DNA of 64,000 bases from Nemophila menziesii (GCA_029959085.1 JARWIR010000002.1:41350233-41414232); one strand, 5' to 3'; numbered from the stretch's first letter, positions 35,346 through 47,894 are shown. Notes: generated from the letters alone by a model not told the origin. Translations and numbers: made by a program.

Positions 35346-35591
35346 GAACATATGTTGTAAGAACAAACTATAATTGAAGTTTTGGAACAAAAAACAATAA
35401 TTGAAGCAATACCTTTTTATTACTATTTGTTCTTATCCATCGTCATCTTTGCTCATGATTGATAGATTTTTTACGCTAGCCACAGGATTACTAAATTTCA
35501 TTGATAATTCACTACCAATAATATAGATCGATTAGCCCTGCCTGGTCGAATGGATATGGACATTCAGATGTGCCTTCAAGACTTTAGCAGC

Positions 35592-35661
35592 TAATTATAT
35601 TGAATTATTCATCAGTCTCTCTTTGATGTTGTAGAGACTGATGAATAATTCAATATAATTA
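35592..35661. repeat. Perfect 29-bp inverted repeat
   Basis: The left arm (35592-35620) and right arm (35633-35661) are exact reverse complements with a 12-nt loop (CTTTGATGTTGT). In the homologous repeat near 44440-44500 only the left arm is present, and the region of the right arm has unrelated sequence. Confidence 0.9.
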
Positions 35662-35782
35662 CCTTTAGATAAAGTAATATTTTTAAAGTTGTCACAAAAT
35701 CTTTTATGTTTGTTTTTTCTTTTTTCATATACCACCTTGTTCTAAAGATTATAGTCACTCATATGTAATATGCTCAACAAGT

Positions 35783-36050
35783 GACTCCTGGTGAGCAATT
35801 ATTAAGGAATGAAGATATTGATATCCCACTTGAAGGAGTGACCAAAATATTACATGAAAAGAGAGAAAATGAGGCACATAGAAGCCAAAAAGTCAAAATA
35901 AAAACAATAAATGGTCGCCGAAGAGGAGAAAAAAACTGTTTAGAATATAGATTGAGTAATTCACAAAGAAATTTTATGGTGTACTATTATTTTGCAAAGT
36001 ATTTGTTACTTTATTATTTTACTACATATTTAAATTTAGCAAGAGTTGTG
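35783..36050 (+). repeat. GEQLL-NEDI segment, second unit
   Basis: Second copy of the 35117-35345 segment, preceded by an AG (CAACAAG-TGACTCC). The 90-codon ORF here (35781-36053) reads VTPGEQLLRNEDIDIPLEGVTK-type sequence shared with 44630 and 49020. No known domain. Confidence 0.5.
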
Positions 36051-36289
36051 TAACTTTTATATTTTTTGAATAGTAACTATAATTTTCCAAAACTAGAGGG
36101 AACATATGTTCTTATCCATTGCCTGATAGAGCTTTTACGCCATTGAGAATCATCTGCAGCTCCATCAGATGTAATAAAATGTATATGCAAGCAAAAAAGC
36201 TATCAGCTTCTGCATTAACATCTTTTCCCAAATGAATCTTTGTAGATGTTTAATTTAAATTATGCTAGTGATTTTTGATTAGTTGATTC

Positions 36290-37297
36290 GAGAAGTCTCA
36301 CATGTTTTAAGAAAAATGAATCTTGAGGTACAACTTTCAAACTTTTAACGATTTAAATAAAAAATGCTCGGGGAGACAATCCATATTTCATTTGCTTTAA
36401 TTATTTTATTCATTTTTGTAGTGTATATTATCTTGCGATTTTTTGTTATAAGTGTAAATTAAAGTTGATGAGAGAGTTTGTAGAGATTTTTTATTGTGTA
36501 CGTGGTATACCCTTGACTTTGGGGTGATTTTATAAGAGTATAAGAGCTTCCGGCAACACTTCGCGGTGTACCGCACCTCGCATGCGGTACCGTGATGACA
36601 GATAAACATTTATTTATATTACGGTATTTAGTGCAAGACAAGGTATAGGACTCGTGAGAATACAACGCCATAGTTGTGGTGTAATGTAGATCAAGTAACG
36701 CCACGACACTATTCATTTTATATATAACTACGGTTCTTGTGCAAGGGAAAGCCTCAGGTCCGCGGGGGTACCACGCCTAGGTGCGGTATATTGCATGACC
36801 ATATCAGCGTACCATTGTTTCAAAATGAAGCTTGCGGTGTACCGCCACTTGTCTACGGTATACCACGACCAAGGGACAAAAAATGAACAAAAATCTCATG
36901 GTAGATTTTTTCAACTGGGACGGACCAAGAACAACTTCAGCCATGAAAGGCATCTACATATTCTCCTGAATCCACCTCCTTCCGAAGCCACCTTAATCCT
37001 TTCCAAACGTGAATGTTTATGTTTACTTCGCATTTTTTCTTCTCTCTTTATACAAACAATTCTCTCTAAAACTAAACATTGATTTTTTATATTAAATTGA
37101 AGAACGATAGTAATTATCTAATTAGCTGATAATTTTCTAAGTAATTGTTTATGTATTTGGTCAATTTTACCCCTAGTTGATTATTATATATTGATGGATA
37201 TGCAATTAATTGTTTTATTAAAAATAAATTTATATAAAATTTATGATATATTCATAATCTATAATGTTAAGTCAGTTATAGTAACAACAAACTTAAA

Positions 37298-37366
<69 letters not shown>

Positions 37367-39905
37367 ATAAATTAAGATTTTACTTTAAAATTCTTAAATA
37401 ACCAGAGAACGGGGTATGTGTATATCTGGAAGGGGAGGCATTCTCCCCTTAAGTGTAGAAAAAATATGTTTACCCCTATAATTTTTTTTAATAATATATT
37501 ATGGTCCCCTTCTAGTATTTTGAAAAACATATTATTGTTGTCCCCCATTCCCTTCCTACACCCCCCAACTTGTTAAATCTAAAATTAACATTCTCACTTT
37601 TCAAAGTGTTTGACCCTATATTTTCAAAACATATAATTTGTCTTACAAAATCTTATTAATATCTATTTTTCTTTTGGTTGAAAGAAGAGCTTTATTTCAA
37701 AACAATACAATATTTACAATATTTACAATATTAATAATATATACAACAATAACATTGCTCAGACCAAGAGTGGATATCATATGAACAACCTCTTTCCATC
37801 TTGTTACCACCTAAAAAGTTGTAAGAGCAACACAGATAAAATCAAAAACCAACATGGAAGATCCTAATTCGAATATGGACCAACGTTTTCTAAAACTGTA
37901 GTCGTAAAAACAACCTTTTTTCTATCATGCCCATAAGAATGGGATTGGACACGGGATGGAACTAAGACTTATGGAGGAGTCGAGTAACAATCGCCTATAA
38001 AGAAAATAGTGGTTGACGTATGAGGTATTGGAGACCAATTTTATTGTCAGTATTGAACATGTGGCTAGGTTCTTCTTCAAAGAGGTCAGAACAAATACTA
38101 AAATATCCTAAACAAACAAAAACTACATAAAGAAATTAAAATAAGTGGCAAAAAGCATGGACCACCGATTCACTAAGTAGTGAGTCGCTAAGGCAAGAGT
38201 CACTGATTAGCGAATCGCTAAGTAACAAGTCGCTAAGTATTAGTACTATTTATCTCTGGACAACACCCAGTGCCAACACCGCCACCCGGGCGTATTTTCT
38301 CATAGAATTTACTTAATATCAGTAATATTCATCTCCGATCACCACCGACATCGCCATAAAGCATACTTACTGATCCAATGAGAACAAAAAAATTACTGAG
38401 TATACTCATTAATTCTTTGAGTATAGTCAGCAATTAACTTAGTATGCTTAGTGAATTCTCTAAGTATTACCTAAAATACAGAGTATTAACACAAAAATGA
38501 AAGAGATAATTCCTCAAATTTAATTTCTATGATATAAAATAATATAACATCCAAACTAAATACTACAAAAGTTACATTCTTTAAAAAGATCTAAAATTCC
38601 AATAATACAAAAAGCCGGTCTCACCTACCATGGAAAAACACAAAACTTTGGTGAGCTTAACTTGGACCTTCAAAATTCAACCTTAGCTACCATGGAAGTA
38701 AAAAAAAAAGCTAAAAAAATAACTCTGATATGATATTGAAAGTTAGATCTACCAAGATCTCGAACCATTTTTTATGTTTTAAGGCTGAGAAGTTGGATTT
38801 TCCATGGCTGGATCCTTATTACACAATTATAACTCCATCAGTTCCATAACAAGAATAAACATAGTTGTTAGAAGGTGTTGCTGATGATCCGTATTTTAGC
38901 CACCAAGAAACACCATTTTCGATGGTTAGGGGTGGGGTGGAGAGAGGGGAGAGTATTGAGAGTGATCAAATATATTTTGGTGGGAAATATGATATATGTG
39001 TATTTATTGTGTGATTTAGTATATATAGTGAGTAAAAACCAGTTGAACATAAAATGTGTAGTGGGAAATAATGGTCTAGTGTTAAATATTATAACTGACC
39101 TTTAATAAGAAGAATAGATTGGATGGGAATGCTTTGTTCTTGTGGGGAGAGGTTTCAAGACGCGTTGGGTAAAAATCTATAGATAATTATAATTATATCG
39201 AAACCCGATACAAGTTGATGAAATTCTATAGTAGATGTACCATGTACGAACCCTGCACACATGACCCCAACTCCTAAAAATCCAGACATCACTATTCGCG
39301 ATTTGCAACCCGCAACGACCAAAATAATCACAAACTAAAATACAAATCAAATAATGATTATAGCTAGGTTGATACTCAAATGAGCAAGCGCTTATTACAA
39401 ATTTTTTCTAAATTTAGGCTAATACTAATTTTCTTTACTAAAATGAGTAAATACCCATGTTGCCCCTTGTATTTTCCCCGAATTGTCAGCTTATCCCCTA
39501 TTTCGTTTGACGTGTAATTTTACCCACTATCTTTTCAAAACGTGTTTGGTTACCCCCTATGGACGGATTCCTTCCATTATATCCGTTAAGTTAGCATGTG
39601 CAACGCATGTGCGATTATTTAATTATTTTTTATCATCAATAACATTTAAAATCATTTAAAAAAATTAAACTTTTACGTTGTTAATAAAATTAAAAAACAA
39701 AGAGCAATCATCTTCTTCGTACTCACATTAGAAAAAAAAACTAAAAAGAAATCTCTTCAACTGCCGCCACCACCTGGAGCCAAGCTCAACCCAGGAGTAA
39801 ACTAACTACCAAATTTGACCAACGTTGATGGTTGAAGTTGACTGACAAGCAACCGTAATGGTGATAAAATACACAATTGTTTTGTCTTATTATTTTTTAT
39901 ATAAG
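36290..39905 (+). repeat. Block X, copy 2
   Basis: It aligns with 28000-31540 and 45920-47890 in the same order. Palindromic spacer at 36500-36880, (TA)31 at 37301-37362 (only a few TA units in X1), and the AGTATGCTTAGTGA cluster at 38160-38490. It carries the MITE-free site at 39871-39878. Its 3' end is cut by a LINE insertion. Confidence 0.65.
37301..37362. repeat. (TA)31 microsatellite
   Basis: Uninterrupted TA run. The homologous place in X1 (about 28960) has only a short run. Confidence 0.95.
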
Positions 39906-39911
39906 AATGTT

Positions 39912-41283
39912 GTAATAAGTGGAATGGGAGTTTCTATAAGCGGAATCTTGAAGCATCGGGAATATTTTCGGTCAAGTCGGCATATAGGAGTTTATCACCA
40001 GGAAGCGAAGTGGGAAATTTCAATTGGAATTTGGTATGGATCTCAAATGCTCGCAAAAGATAAAAGTATTGCTTTGGCGTGCTATTTGGGATCAATTACC
40101 GATACGAGGGAATTTAGTTTTTCGTGGTGTGATGGAATATCCGGTGTGTCGGGGTTGCGGAATGGAAGTCGAAAACGCTGCGCACTTGTTCGGGAACTAT
40201 AGTTGTTATAGTGAAGTGGTGAATAAATTCTTAATTGGTTCTGGTGAGCAAGTGGAACAGGTGTAGTGGGATGGTGAACAAAGGGCTACTGACGCAGCTA
40301 CTATTGTGACTAATGAACTAGCTACAGGTGGACAGGGGGTGGACAATCATTCCGTGATATCTACTCATCATCTATGTAGGAGGAGAGCTTCTGTTGTCTA
40401 ATTCCAAGTGCAGCAGGAGGTTTGGTCAAATGGAATTTAAGTAGTACAACAACTTCTTGGTCAAAGTAGGGACGTACCTGTAACACAATCATGGGATCAT
40501 AAATGATAAAGGATTGGTTAACCAAACTTTTATCATGTAGAAAATTAATTAATTATTTTGAAAAGCGTTATATTGCAGCCGCACTTATTTGGTACATTTG
40601 GGTTGATAGAAATACAAAGATCTTCGATCAACCCGCACGTAGGAAATCTAGTAGAGAATTATATGTTATTGTTCGTAATTCGGCTAGCGATTATGTTAGG
40701 GTGTCGGGTTTTTAGAGAGATGGCGGTCTAGTTATATCGGCGAAAGACGTTTTGGTCAAATGGATTAAGCCACAAGACAGGGTTAACTTGAATGTTGATG
40801 GAGCCTTCGTCATGAGTTAATCCTTAGCAGGTATTGGAGGATTATTTCGTAATAACAAGGATGAATATCTCGAAGGATTTGAAGGGTCTTGCGTTGCGCG
40901 AATGTTTTTTGAAATGGAGCTTATTACATTACATTTTGGATTGTGTATGGCAATAAATCGTGCGATTACTTCCTTTATTATCGAAGTTGACTCGAGTGAG
41001 TTCATGCACTACTTTGATTAATGTCATTAACACGTGTAGAGACGTGTTAGCTATTCGGGAGCAATACGAATTGGTATGGGGTTTTCGTGAAGCTAAAGAT
41101 GTGCGGACTGGTTAACAAAATTTGGAGCGAAAAGTAAAGATGATCCAGCTTATTACAGGTACCGCCTGACGACTTATGGCGCATTTTAGCGAGTGATAGG
41201 TATGGTTTGGCTGTAACAAGAGAGATTTTATATATTCAATAAATTGTAAGGAATCTTGCTTCGACCTGATTTATAACGAAAAA
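39912..41283 (+). mobile_element. 5'-truncated LINE with RNase H domain
   Basis: Inserted in the 3' part of block X2. AATGTT at 39906-39911 and again at 41284-41289 is a likely short target duplication. The 3' end is a short A-run after ATTTATAACG. It belongs to a different LINE lineage from the ones at 6.6 and 61.5 kb, because it carries an RNase H domain after the zinc-binding region. Confidence 0.75.
39918..41190 (+). pseudogene. LINE ORF2 C-terminal fragment: zf-RVT plus RNase H
   Basis: Read across breaks, 39918-40020 gives SGIFSVKSAYRSLSPGSE, and 40024-40266 gives IKVLLWRAIWDQLPIRGNLV, then CRGCGMEVENAAHLFGNYSC (zf-RVT). 40503-40715 gives a linker with AALIWYIWVDRN. 40740-41000 gives VNLNVDGAF, AGIGGLFRN, FEMELITLHFGL and FIIEVDSSEF. 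The Asp, Glu and Asp of the last region fit the RNase H active site of plant LINEs (RVT_3). A TAA at about 40818 and other stops inactivate it. CADWLTKFGAKS near 41100 fits the usual end of that domain. Confidence 0.75.
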
Positions 41284-41289
41284 AATGTT

Positions 41290-42194
41290 TTAAGAGATTA
41301 TTACCTAAAGGGTCTTGAAGACACCACCCCAAGACCCAACAAGACTGGGTCTATACCCTCTTCTTACTAAAGACCACAACAGAAAATTAACACTAAAGAC
41401 AAAATTTCCAATTCCCTTTCTGTCCCTTTTTGTTTTTTATTTCCTATATATACTAATTTTTATTAGAATAATTAAATAAACTCTAAAAACCAATTTCTCT
41501 CTCCTATCTCTCATCTCCCGTAATGACTAACTCCCTCTTTCTTTTATTTGGTTATAGCATCAAAACCAAATCAGAGTTCTTCATTTTTTTCCGTTAGCGA
41601 AGCTCTTTCAGGCGAGACATGGTTGTGAAGCTTTCCAACTCGTGAGCAAAGAAGAAGACTCTTGCGATACCTGTCTCGAGATTCATTCACCGGAGCAAAA
41701 ATATGTCGTTGTCGTACACGAAGACGAACGGAGTCCATCACACAAGCTCCTTGCGTACCAGAAGAGAAACGAATTCCATTGCACCACCAACGCCTTCGAG
41801 ATCTGACGAGAACTGACGCGCCACCATCACACCACCGTTTCCGGCGCGACCGTTGCCTGAGCGAAGGAGAACGACGACCCAAGCTTTCTGTTGTAGATCT
41901 TCTCTGTTCTACTTTACATCTTCTCTTTCTTCCATCAACACACAATGAAGGAGAACGGCGACCCAAGCTTTCTATTGTACATCTTCTTTATTCTGCTTTG
42001 TTCTGCTTTGATCTTCTCTTTCTGTTGTGGACTATAATAAACTATTAATCCGACCAGATCGAGGTGGTATTGCGAGGTGGTTGTTCGGCTCTGTTTTATC
42101 TGCTAATTTTTTTTTGATCTGACCGTGAGAAGAACAAAGTTGTAACATCTTTCCCCTTTTTCTAGGAGGCGAAAGTGTCAAGAGCTGCGGCGGC
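41290..42194. other. Unassigned segment before Y2
   Basis: No counterpart elsewhere in the window. It holds a two-unit tandem duplication (GAAGGAGAACGACGACCCAA near 41863 and again near 41944, period about 81 bp). The two overlapping ORFs on opposite strands (41571-41966 minus, 41662-42048 plus) are Arg/Ser-rich and low in complexity. I do not regard either as a supported gene. Confidence 0.3.
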
Positions 42195-43247
42195 AGTGCG
42201 CTGGAAATGGTGGGGGGGGCGGGTTTTTCATGCTTGCGTCGCCTTGGAGATAGAGTGAGAGAAAGGGCTTTGGAGAGGTTTGATAAAAAACAAATCCTAA
42301 TAGGTTTACTTTTTGCTTTTTCTTTTTACTTGTAGTAGCAATAGTATTGGTATTGGGGGACTTTTTGGGATTTTGTATTGTTTCTAGTTGGGATTTAATG
42401 GATTAATTAAGTTAAAATTTTGTGAGTATTTTAATATTATATAGGCCTTTATAAATAATTACTTCCAATAAAAAATCAGGTTATTGTTTGATGGATGGAG
42501 GAGGCCTTGTCCAAAAAAAATGGGTTGAGATGGTTTACCCAACAAAAAAGCAATAAGAAAAAAAAAGAAAAAAGAAAAAAGAAAGAGAAATATTTTATTA
42601 ATATACAAAATGCTTAGTCAACTTGTCATTTTATTGCCCTAACTTATATGCTTAATTCTCTTTAGTCAAAATCATCAAGTCGCGCCTCCACCCGTCAAAT
42701 ACTCCACGGCTCAAGATGGGATTAGCGCATTCGTATTTTTCAGAGAACCACCTCGTTCACTATATATGCAATCTTCTGCATGCTAATGAGGCAGCTTCTC
42801 CGTCCCTCCTTATAGGTAATTATAATTAATAAATCATTATTTTTTATATATATGGATTATTTTGCCTAATATAGGGACCTGTTTTGTAATTAGTTCAATT
42901 TTTGTTGTTGTTTTGCATATTATAGGGACTTATTACATAATTAGTTAAAAATATAGGTTATTTTGTATTCTTAAGGACTTATAAATCCCAAAATATAGGG
43001 ACCTATGATGAAATTTTGTAAAATATAGAGATTTTTATGGTAATAAACTTACACTCATGAACCCCCTTGGTCTCCCTACAAAAACTCCCTACTCAGCCCA
43101 TGTAAGTTACAAATAGTTCTTTTAATTGACTTAAGTTAAGAATAACTATTTTGTATCATCTTCCATTATCTTTCACCAACTCAGTGAAGAAGGTGAGGTT
43201 TCTCAGCACACTAAGCGCATTTTCTATGTTATACTATTGTGCGTGTG

Positions 43248-43251
<4 letters not shown>

Positions 43252-43286
<35 letters not shown>
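43252..43286. repeat. TA microsatellite in Y2
   Basis: About 17 TA units; the equivalent run in Y1 (about 34450) is shorter. Confidence 0.9.
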
Positions 43287-43289
<3 letters not shown>

Positions 43290-43654
43290 TAATTGTATAT
43301 TGGTGATAAGCATATTAAATAGAAACATATTATATATAATGATAAGCGTATATAAGTATAAAATCCCGATTAAATTTAATTGATCATTAATTTTACATAT
43401 TTACTAAATTAGAAAAAATGTTAACATAGATTTGATGCTTTCAATATTTTATATTTAGCATAGGTCCATCTACACAGGTCAAGAATAAGGTCAATGTCCA
43501 TGTCATTTCAATTTTCCATCAACAATATTAAGTATGATTATATGATTTAGTAATTGATCTTGTTGTACAATACATGTTTTTGCTGTATATATTTATTATG
43601 TAATACATGAAAGAAAGTTCGATGTACTTTATTCTTGGATTTTTTAATAGGTCA

Positions 43655-44063
43655 CTATTCATGATACTACTGGGAGCAAATCTCCTGCTCCGATCTCGCG
43701 AACCCAAGTTGGAAATCAGTGTGACGATATACAAAGAATGTTGAAAAACCATGTTGCATCAACAACATAAATGAAGTTGATGGATGCATGGAGTATCTAC
43801 CCAGAATTACTCCTTTTCCAGCTGATCCATCCACCATTGTTTGTGTGGCTTGTGGTTGTCACCGTAACTTCCACCGTAAGGAAGAGATGGTCCTTCCTCC
43901 ACCCGCCTGTGTCGAAATTGTAAGTCCACTAGTTGATGGTGAGAAACTATTAATGAAAGAAGATATTGCAATCTTCACTAAAAGGAGTGACCAAATTCTT
44001 ACATGTAAAAGAGAGAAAATGAGAAATGTGAAACCAAAAAGTCAAAAGGAGAACAAGAATTGA
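43655..44063 (+). pseudogene. Captured ZF-HD domain, copy 2 (frameshifted)
   Basis: Homologous to 34828-35220. VTIYKEC is followed by a stop caused by loss of one T, and a further TAA lies near 43770. From 43788 the frame is open again (MEYLPRITPFPADPSTIVC, CGCHRNFHRKEE, then GEKLLMKEDI). Past the lost base the sequence still encodes the KNH-type His that is Pro in copy 1. So this copy keeps an ancestral residue but has lost the frame. It cannot make the full domain. Confidence 0.75.
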
Positions 44064-45238
44064 TGTTTAGAGTATAAATTGAGTAATTCAAAAAGCAATT
44101 TTATGGTGTACTATTATTTTGCAAAGTATTTGTTGCTTTATTATTTTAATTTAAATTATGCTAGAACATATATTGTAAGAACAAACAAAAATTGAAGTTT
44201 TGGAACAAAAAAAACAATAATTGAACTAATACCTTTTGATTAGTATTTGTTCTTATCCATCGTCTTCTTTGCCCATGCTTGATAGAGCTTTTACGCCAGC
44301 CACATGATTACTAAATTTCATAGATGGACTTTGGATATGAATGAATAATAATATTCACTACCAATAATATAGATCGATTAGCCATGTCTGGCCGAATGGA
44401 TATGCGCCTTCAGATGTGCCTTCAACTTTAGCAGCTAATTATATTTGAATTATTCATCAGTCTCTCTTTGATGTTGTTGAGACGACCAAGGTAATATTAT
44501 ATATCTTTAGATAAAGTAATATTTTTAAAGTTGTCACAAGATTTTTTTTGTTTGTTTTTTCTTTTTTAATTACCACCTTGTTTTAAAGATTATAGTCACT
44601 CATATATGTAATATGTTCAATAGGCGACTCTTAGTGAGCAATTATTAAGGAATGAATATATTTATATCCCACTTGAAGGAGTGACGAAATTCTTATATGA
44701 AAAGAAAAGAGAAAATGAGGAATGTGAAGCCAAAAAGTAAAAAAAAACAAGAAATGGTCGCCGAAGAGGAGAAACAATCTGTTTAGAATATAGATTGAGT
44801 AATTCACAAAGCAATTATATGGTGTACTATAATTTTGCAAAGTGTTGTATGCTTTATTATTTTACTTCAGATTTAAATTTAGCAAGAGCTGGGTAACTTT
44901 TATTGTTTTTGAAAAGTAACTATATTTATCCAAAACTAGAGGGAACATATGTTGTAAGAACGGAAAATAATAGAACGGATACCTTTAATAAGTATTTGTT
45001 CTTATCCATTGTCTTTGTTTCTCATGTATAGAGCTCTCACACCATTGAGAATCAATTGCAGCTCCAGCTCCATCAGACATAATAGAATGTATACAACATC
45101 TTTTCCTATTGGAAAAGGACAGACAAAGAGTTTGTTGCTATGAAAGTTACACCATGACCTCAACCATTACTCAACAACTTGTTCCTTTATTACGCGATTC
45201 TCCAGTTAACATTTAATATTTTTTTAATCTCCAGTTAA

Positions 45239-45287
45239 TAATGTAGGAACTTGTATAAAGGCCAACCTTACACAAGTTCCTACATTA
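45239..45287. repeat. 20-bp arm hairpin
   Basis: TAATGTAGGAACTTGTATAA (45239-45258) and its inverted partner (45268-45287) match at 19 of 20 positions, with a 9-nt loop. Confidence 0.85.
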
Positions 45288-45661
45288 GCTATTCATAGAT
45301 TCCTTTAGAAGATTGTCTTTGATGTATTACTTAATAATAATGCTTCAAAGAAACCTAACTTAGTTTTTGTTCAAGATTTAAATTATATAATAGAGAATCT
45401 CAAATCATGTATGTCAGATTTAGGAAATTATTCTGAATTTAATGTAAGTATATTACTTAAGGCTATTTTAATTCATCATTTTATGATGAATAATTAATAT
45501 AGCTGGTTGAGCATACCTGGTGACAATAAATGAGCAATTCAATATAACTTATAGATAATTTAAAAAAGCTACTTGTGGAAAGAATAGAAGCGACCTGGTT
45601 TACTTAATGCAACAAGAGATTATGGTAATCTAGAATAAACATCTTCTTCATGAGTGATGAA

Positions 45662-45925
45662 TCATCCTCTTATTGCTTGTTCAAGGGTCTCCTTGGTAAT
45701 TGTCAATTCCGGTGGTCCTACACTTTCACGATCAAGTTTACTTTTCGATAGCAATTTTATAACTAATTGTATCTTTATTTGCCACATTATATGACTTAGA
45801 GATGGCCGATGATAAGAATTTCCAAGCATTATACTCTCTCTAGTAGAAACCAAAGCTGATGTCATAGTAACCATAATTAGGATTATTGGCATAGCTGCTC
45901 CTTCATTCGTCTGAGATATATATTT
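45662..45925 (-). other. Unrecognised ORF homologous to 10802-10930
   Basis: 76 codons from the ATG, open further upstream. It contains VTMTSALVSTRESIMLGNSY and ends ESVGPPELTITKETLEQAIRG. The first part is shared with the 10.8-11.0 kb ORF. No family recognised; possibly a captured exon. Confidence 0.25.
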
Positions 45926-47894
45926 TAGACCAACATTTTCTAAAAACTGCTATGGTAAAGACCACTTATTTTATATCATACCCATAATAATTGGTTTGGA
46001 CCCGGGATGGAACTAAGACTTATGGAGAAGTTAGAGTAACAATCGCCCATGGAGAAAAGAGTGGTTGATGTATGAGGTATTGGAGACCAATTTTATCGTT
46101 AATAGGGAACATGTGGCTAAGGTCTTCTTCAAATAGGTCAAAACAAATACTAAAGTATGCTAAACAAGTAAAAAATACATAAAGAAATAAAAATAAGTGG
46201 CAAAAAGCGTGGACCAAAGAGTGATTGAGTAGCGGGTCGCTATGTAAAGAGTCACTGAGTAGCGAGTTTCTAAGTAACAAGTTACTAAGTATCGACACTA
46301 TTTATCTCTTGCCAACACACACTACCAACATAGGCATCCGGGAGTATTTTCTCATAGATTTTACTGAATATCAGTAATATTCATCTCTGATCACCACCGA
46401 TATCACCACAGAGCATACTTGGTTATTCAATGAGTACGAAAAAGTCACCGAGTGTACTCAATATTCTTTGAGTTTAGTCAGCAATTTACTTAGTATGCAA
46501 AGTAAATCATTGAGTATACTTAGTGAATTCTCAAAGTATTACCTAAAATACGGCGTATTAACACAAAAATAAAGTAGAAAATTGTAAAGATTTTAATTTT
46601 TTTTATATAAAAGAGTATTGCATCCCTTAATAAAAAAATCCAAACTAAATATTACAGAAGTTACATTCCTTAAAAGGATATAAAATTCCAATAATACAAA
46701 AAAACAATCTCGCATGCCATGAACAAATACAAAAGTTCGGTGAGCTTAGCTTGGACCTTCGAAATTCGGCCTCAGCTGCCATGGAAGTCGAACAAAAGCT
46801 CCAAAAAAAACTTTGATCTGCTAGTGAAAGTTAGATCTACAAGGATCTGGAACCATTTTTTTATGCTGTAAGGCTGAGAACTACGATTTTCCATGGCTGT
46901 ATCCTATGAACCGTCTTGTAGCAACCGCGAAACAATATTTCCAATGGTTGGGATGGGTTGGAAAAAGGTTAGAGAGTATAGAGAGTGATTTAAGTTATGT
47001 AGGTGAGAAATATGATATATGTGTATTTATTGTGTGATTTAGTATGTATAGTGAGTAAAAAACATTTGAACGTAAAATGTGTAGTAGGAAATAATGTTAT
47101 AATGTTAAATATTATAATTGACCTTTAATAAGAAGATTAGGTTGGATGAGGGTGCTTCGATCTTGAGGAGAGAGGTTTCAAGACCCGTTGGGTAAAAATA
47201 TCTTGATAATTAAAATTCTATCAAAACCCGATACGGGAATTATACCATGTACAAACCCTGCACCCATGACCCGACTCCTAAGAATCCAGACATCACTATT
47301 CTCGATTGGAACCCACACTGACCAATATAATCTCAAATTAAAATACAAATTAAATAATGATTATAGCTAGGTCGATATTCAAATGAGCAAGCACTTATTA
47401 TCATTTCTTCTAAATTTAGGCTATTACTATATTTTTTTCACTAAAATGAGTAAATACCCCTGTTGCCCCTTAATTTTTCCGAATCGTCAACTTACCCCCT
47501 ATAAAGTGTAAATTTACCCCTTATTGTTTTAAAACGTGTTTGGTTACCCTCTGTGGACGGATTCCGTCTATTATCTAAGTTAAGTAAGCATGCACCACAC
47601 ATATGCGATTATTTTTTTTTATTATTATTATAAACATTTTAAATCATTAAAAAAGTTAAACTTTTATTTTATTGAAAAAAGAATGAAATCGTCTTCTTCA
47701 CACTCATATTAGAAAAAAAACTTAAAAGAAATCTCTTCAACTACCGCCACCACCTGTAGCCAAGCTCCTCCCATGAGTAAACTGGTGCCCACCCAAAAAA
47801 AATCTCGTTGAAGTTGACCATTGACTATCGAAATTGACCAACGTTGACCGTTGAAGTTGATTGACAAGAAACCGTAGTGGTGATAATATACATA

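Larger units (their letters stand above)
33316..36289 (+). repeat. Block Y, copy 1 (R2 repeat with captured gene piece)
   Basis: Homologous to 42195-45120. In order: a GC-rich start (GGGGGGCGGGTTTCTCATGC); the GGTTATTGTTCGATGGATGG segment; the CTCCTTATAGGTAATT element with the GGGACCTATATT-type array (34020-34260); splice-like and exon-like sequence; the ZF-HD fragment (34830-35220); a duplicated GE(K/Q)LL-NEDI segment; and a long perfect palindrome (35592-35661). Confidence 0.65.
42195..45120 (+). repeat. Block Y, copy 2
   Basis: Homologous to 33316-36200 in the same order, about 8.8 kb downstream. It contains the GGGACCTATATT-type array (42830-43050), a TA microsatellite (43252-43286), the second ZF-HD copy and the GEQLL-NEDI duplication (44630-44890). 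It then continues into 45120-45920, part of which recurs at 49440-49510 and 10736-10925. Confidence 0.65.

Noticed and set aside
35592..35661. MicroRNA precursor
   Set aside because: The arms are perfectly paired over 29 nt with a very short loop, and the palindrome is missing in the homologous repeat; a template switch explains it better than a conserved miRNA gene.
41571..42048. Overlapping ORFs of 131 (minus) and 128 (plus) codons
   Set aside because: Low-complexity Arg/Ser-rich readings of opposite strands over a duplicated 81-bp unit; no domain and no splice or start support.
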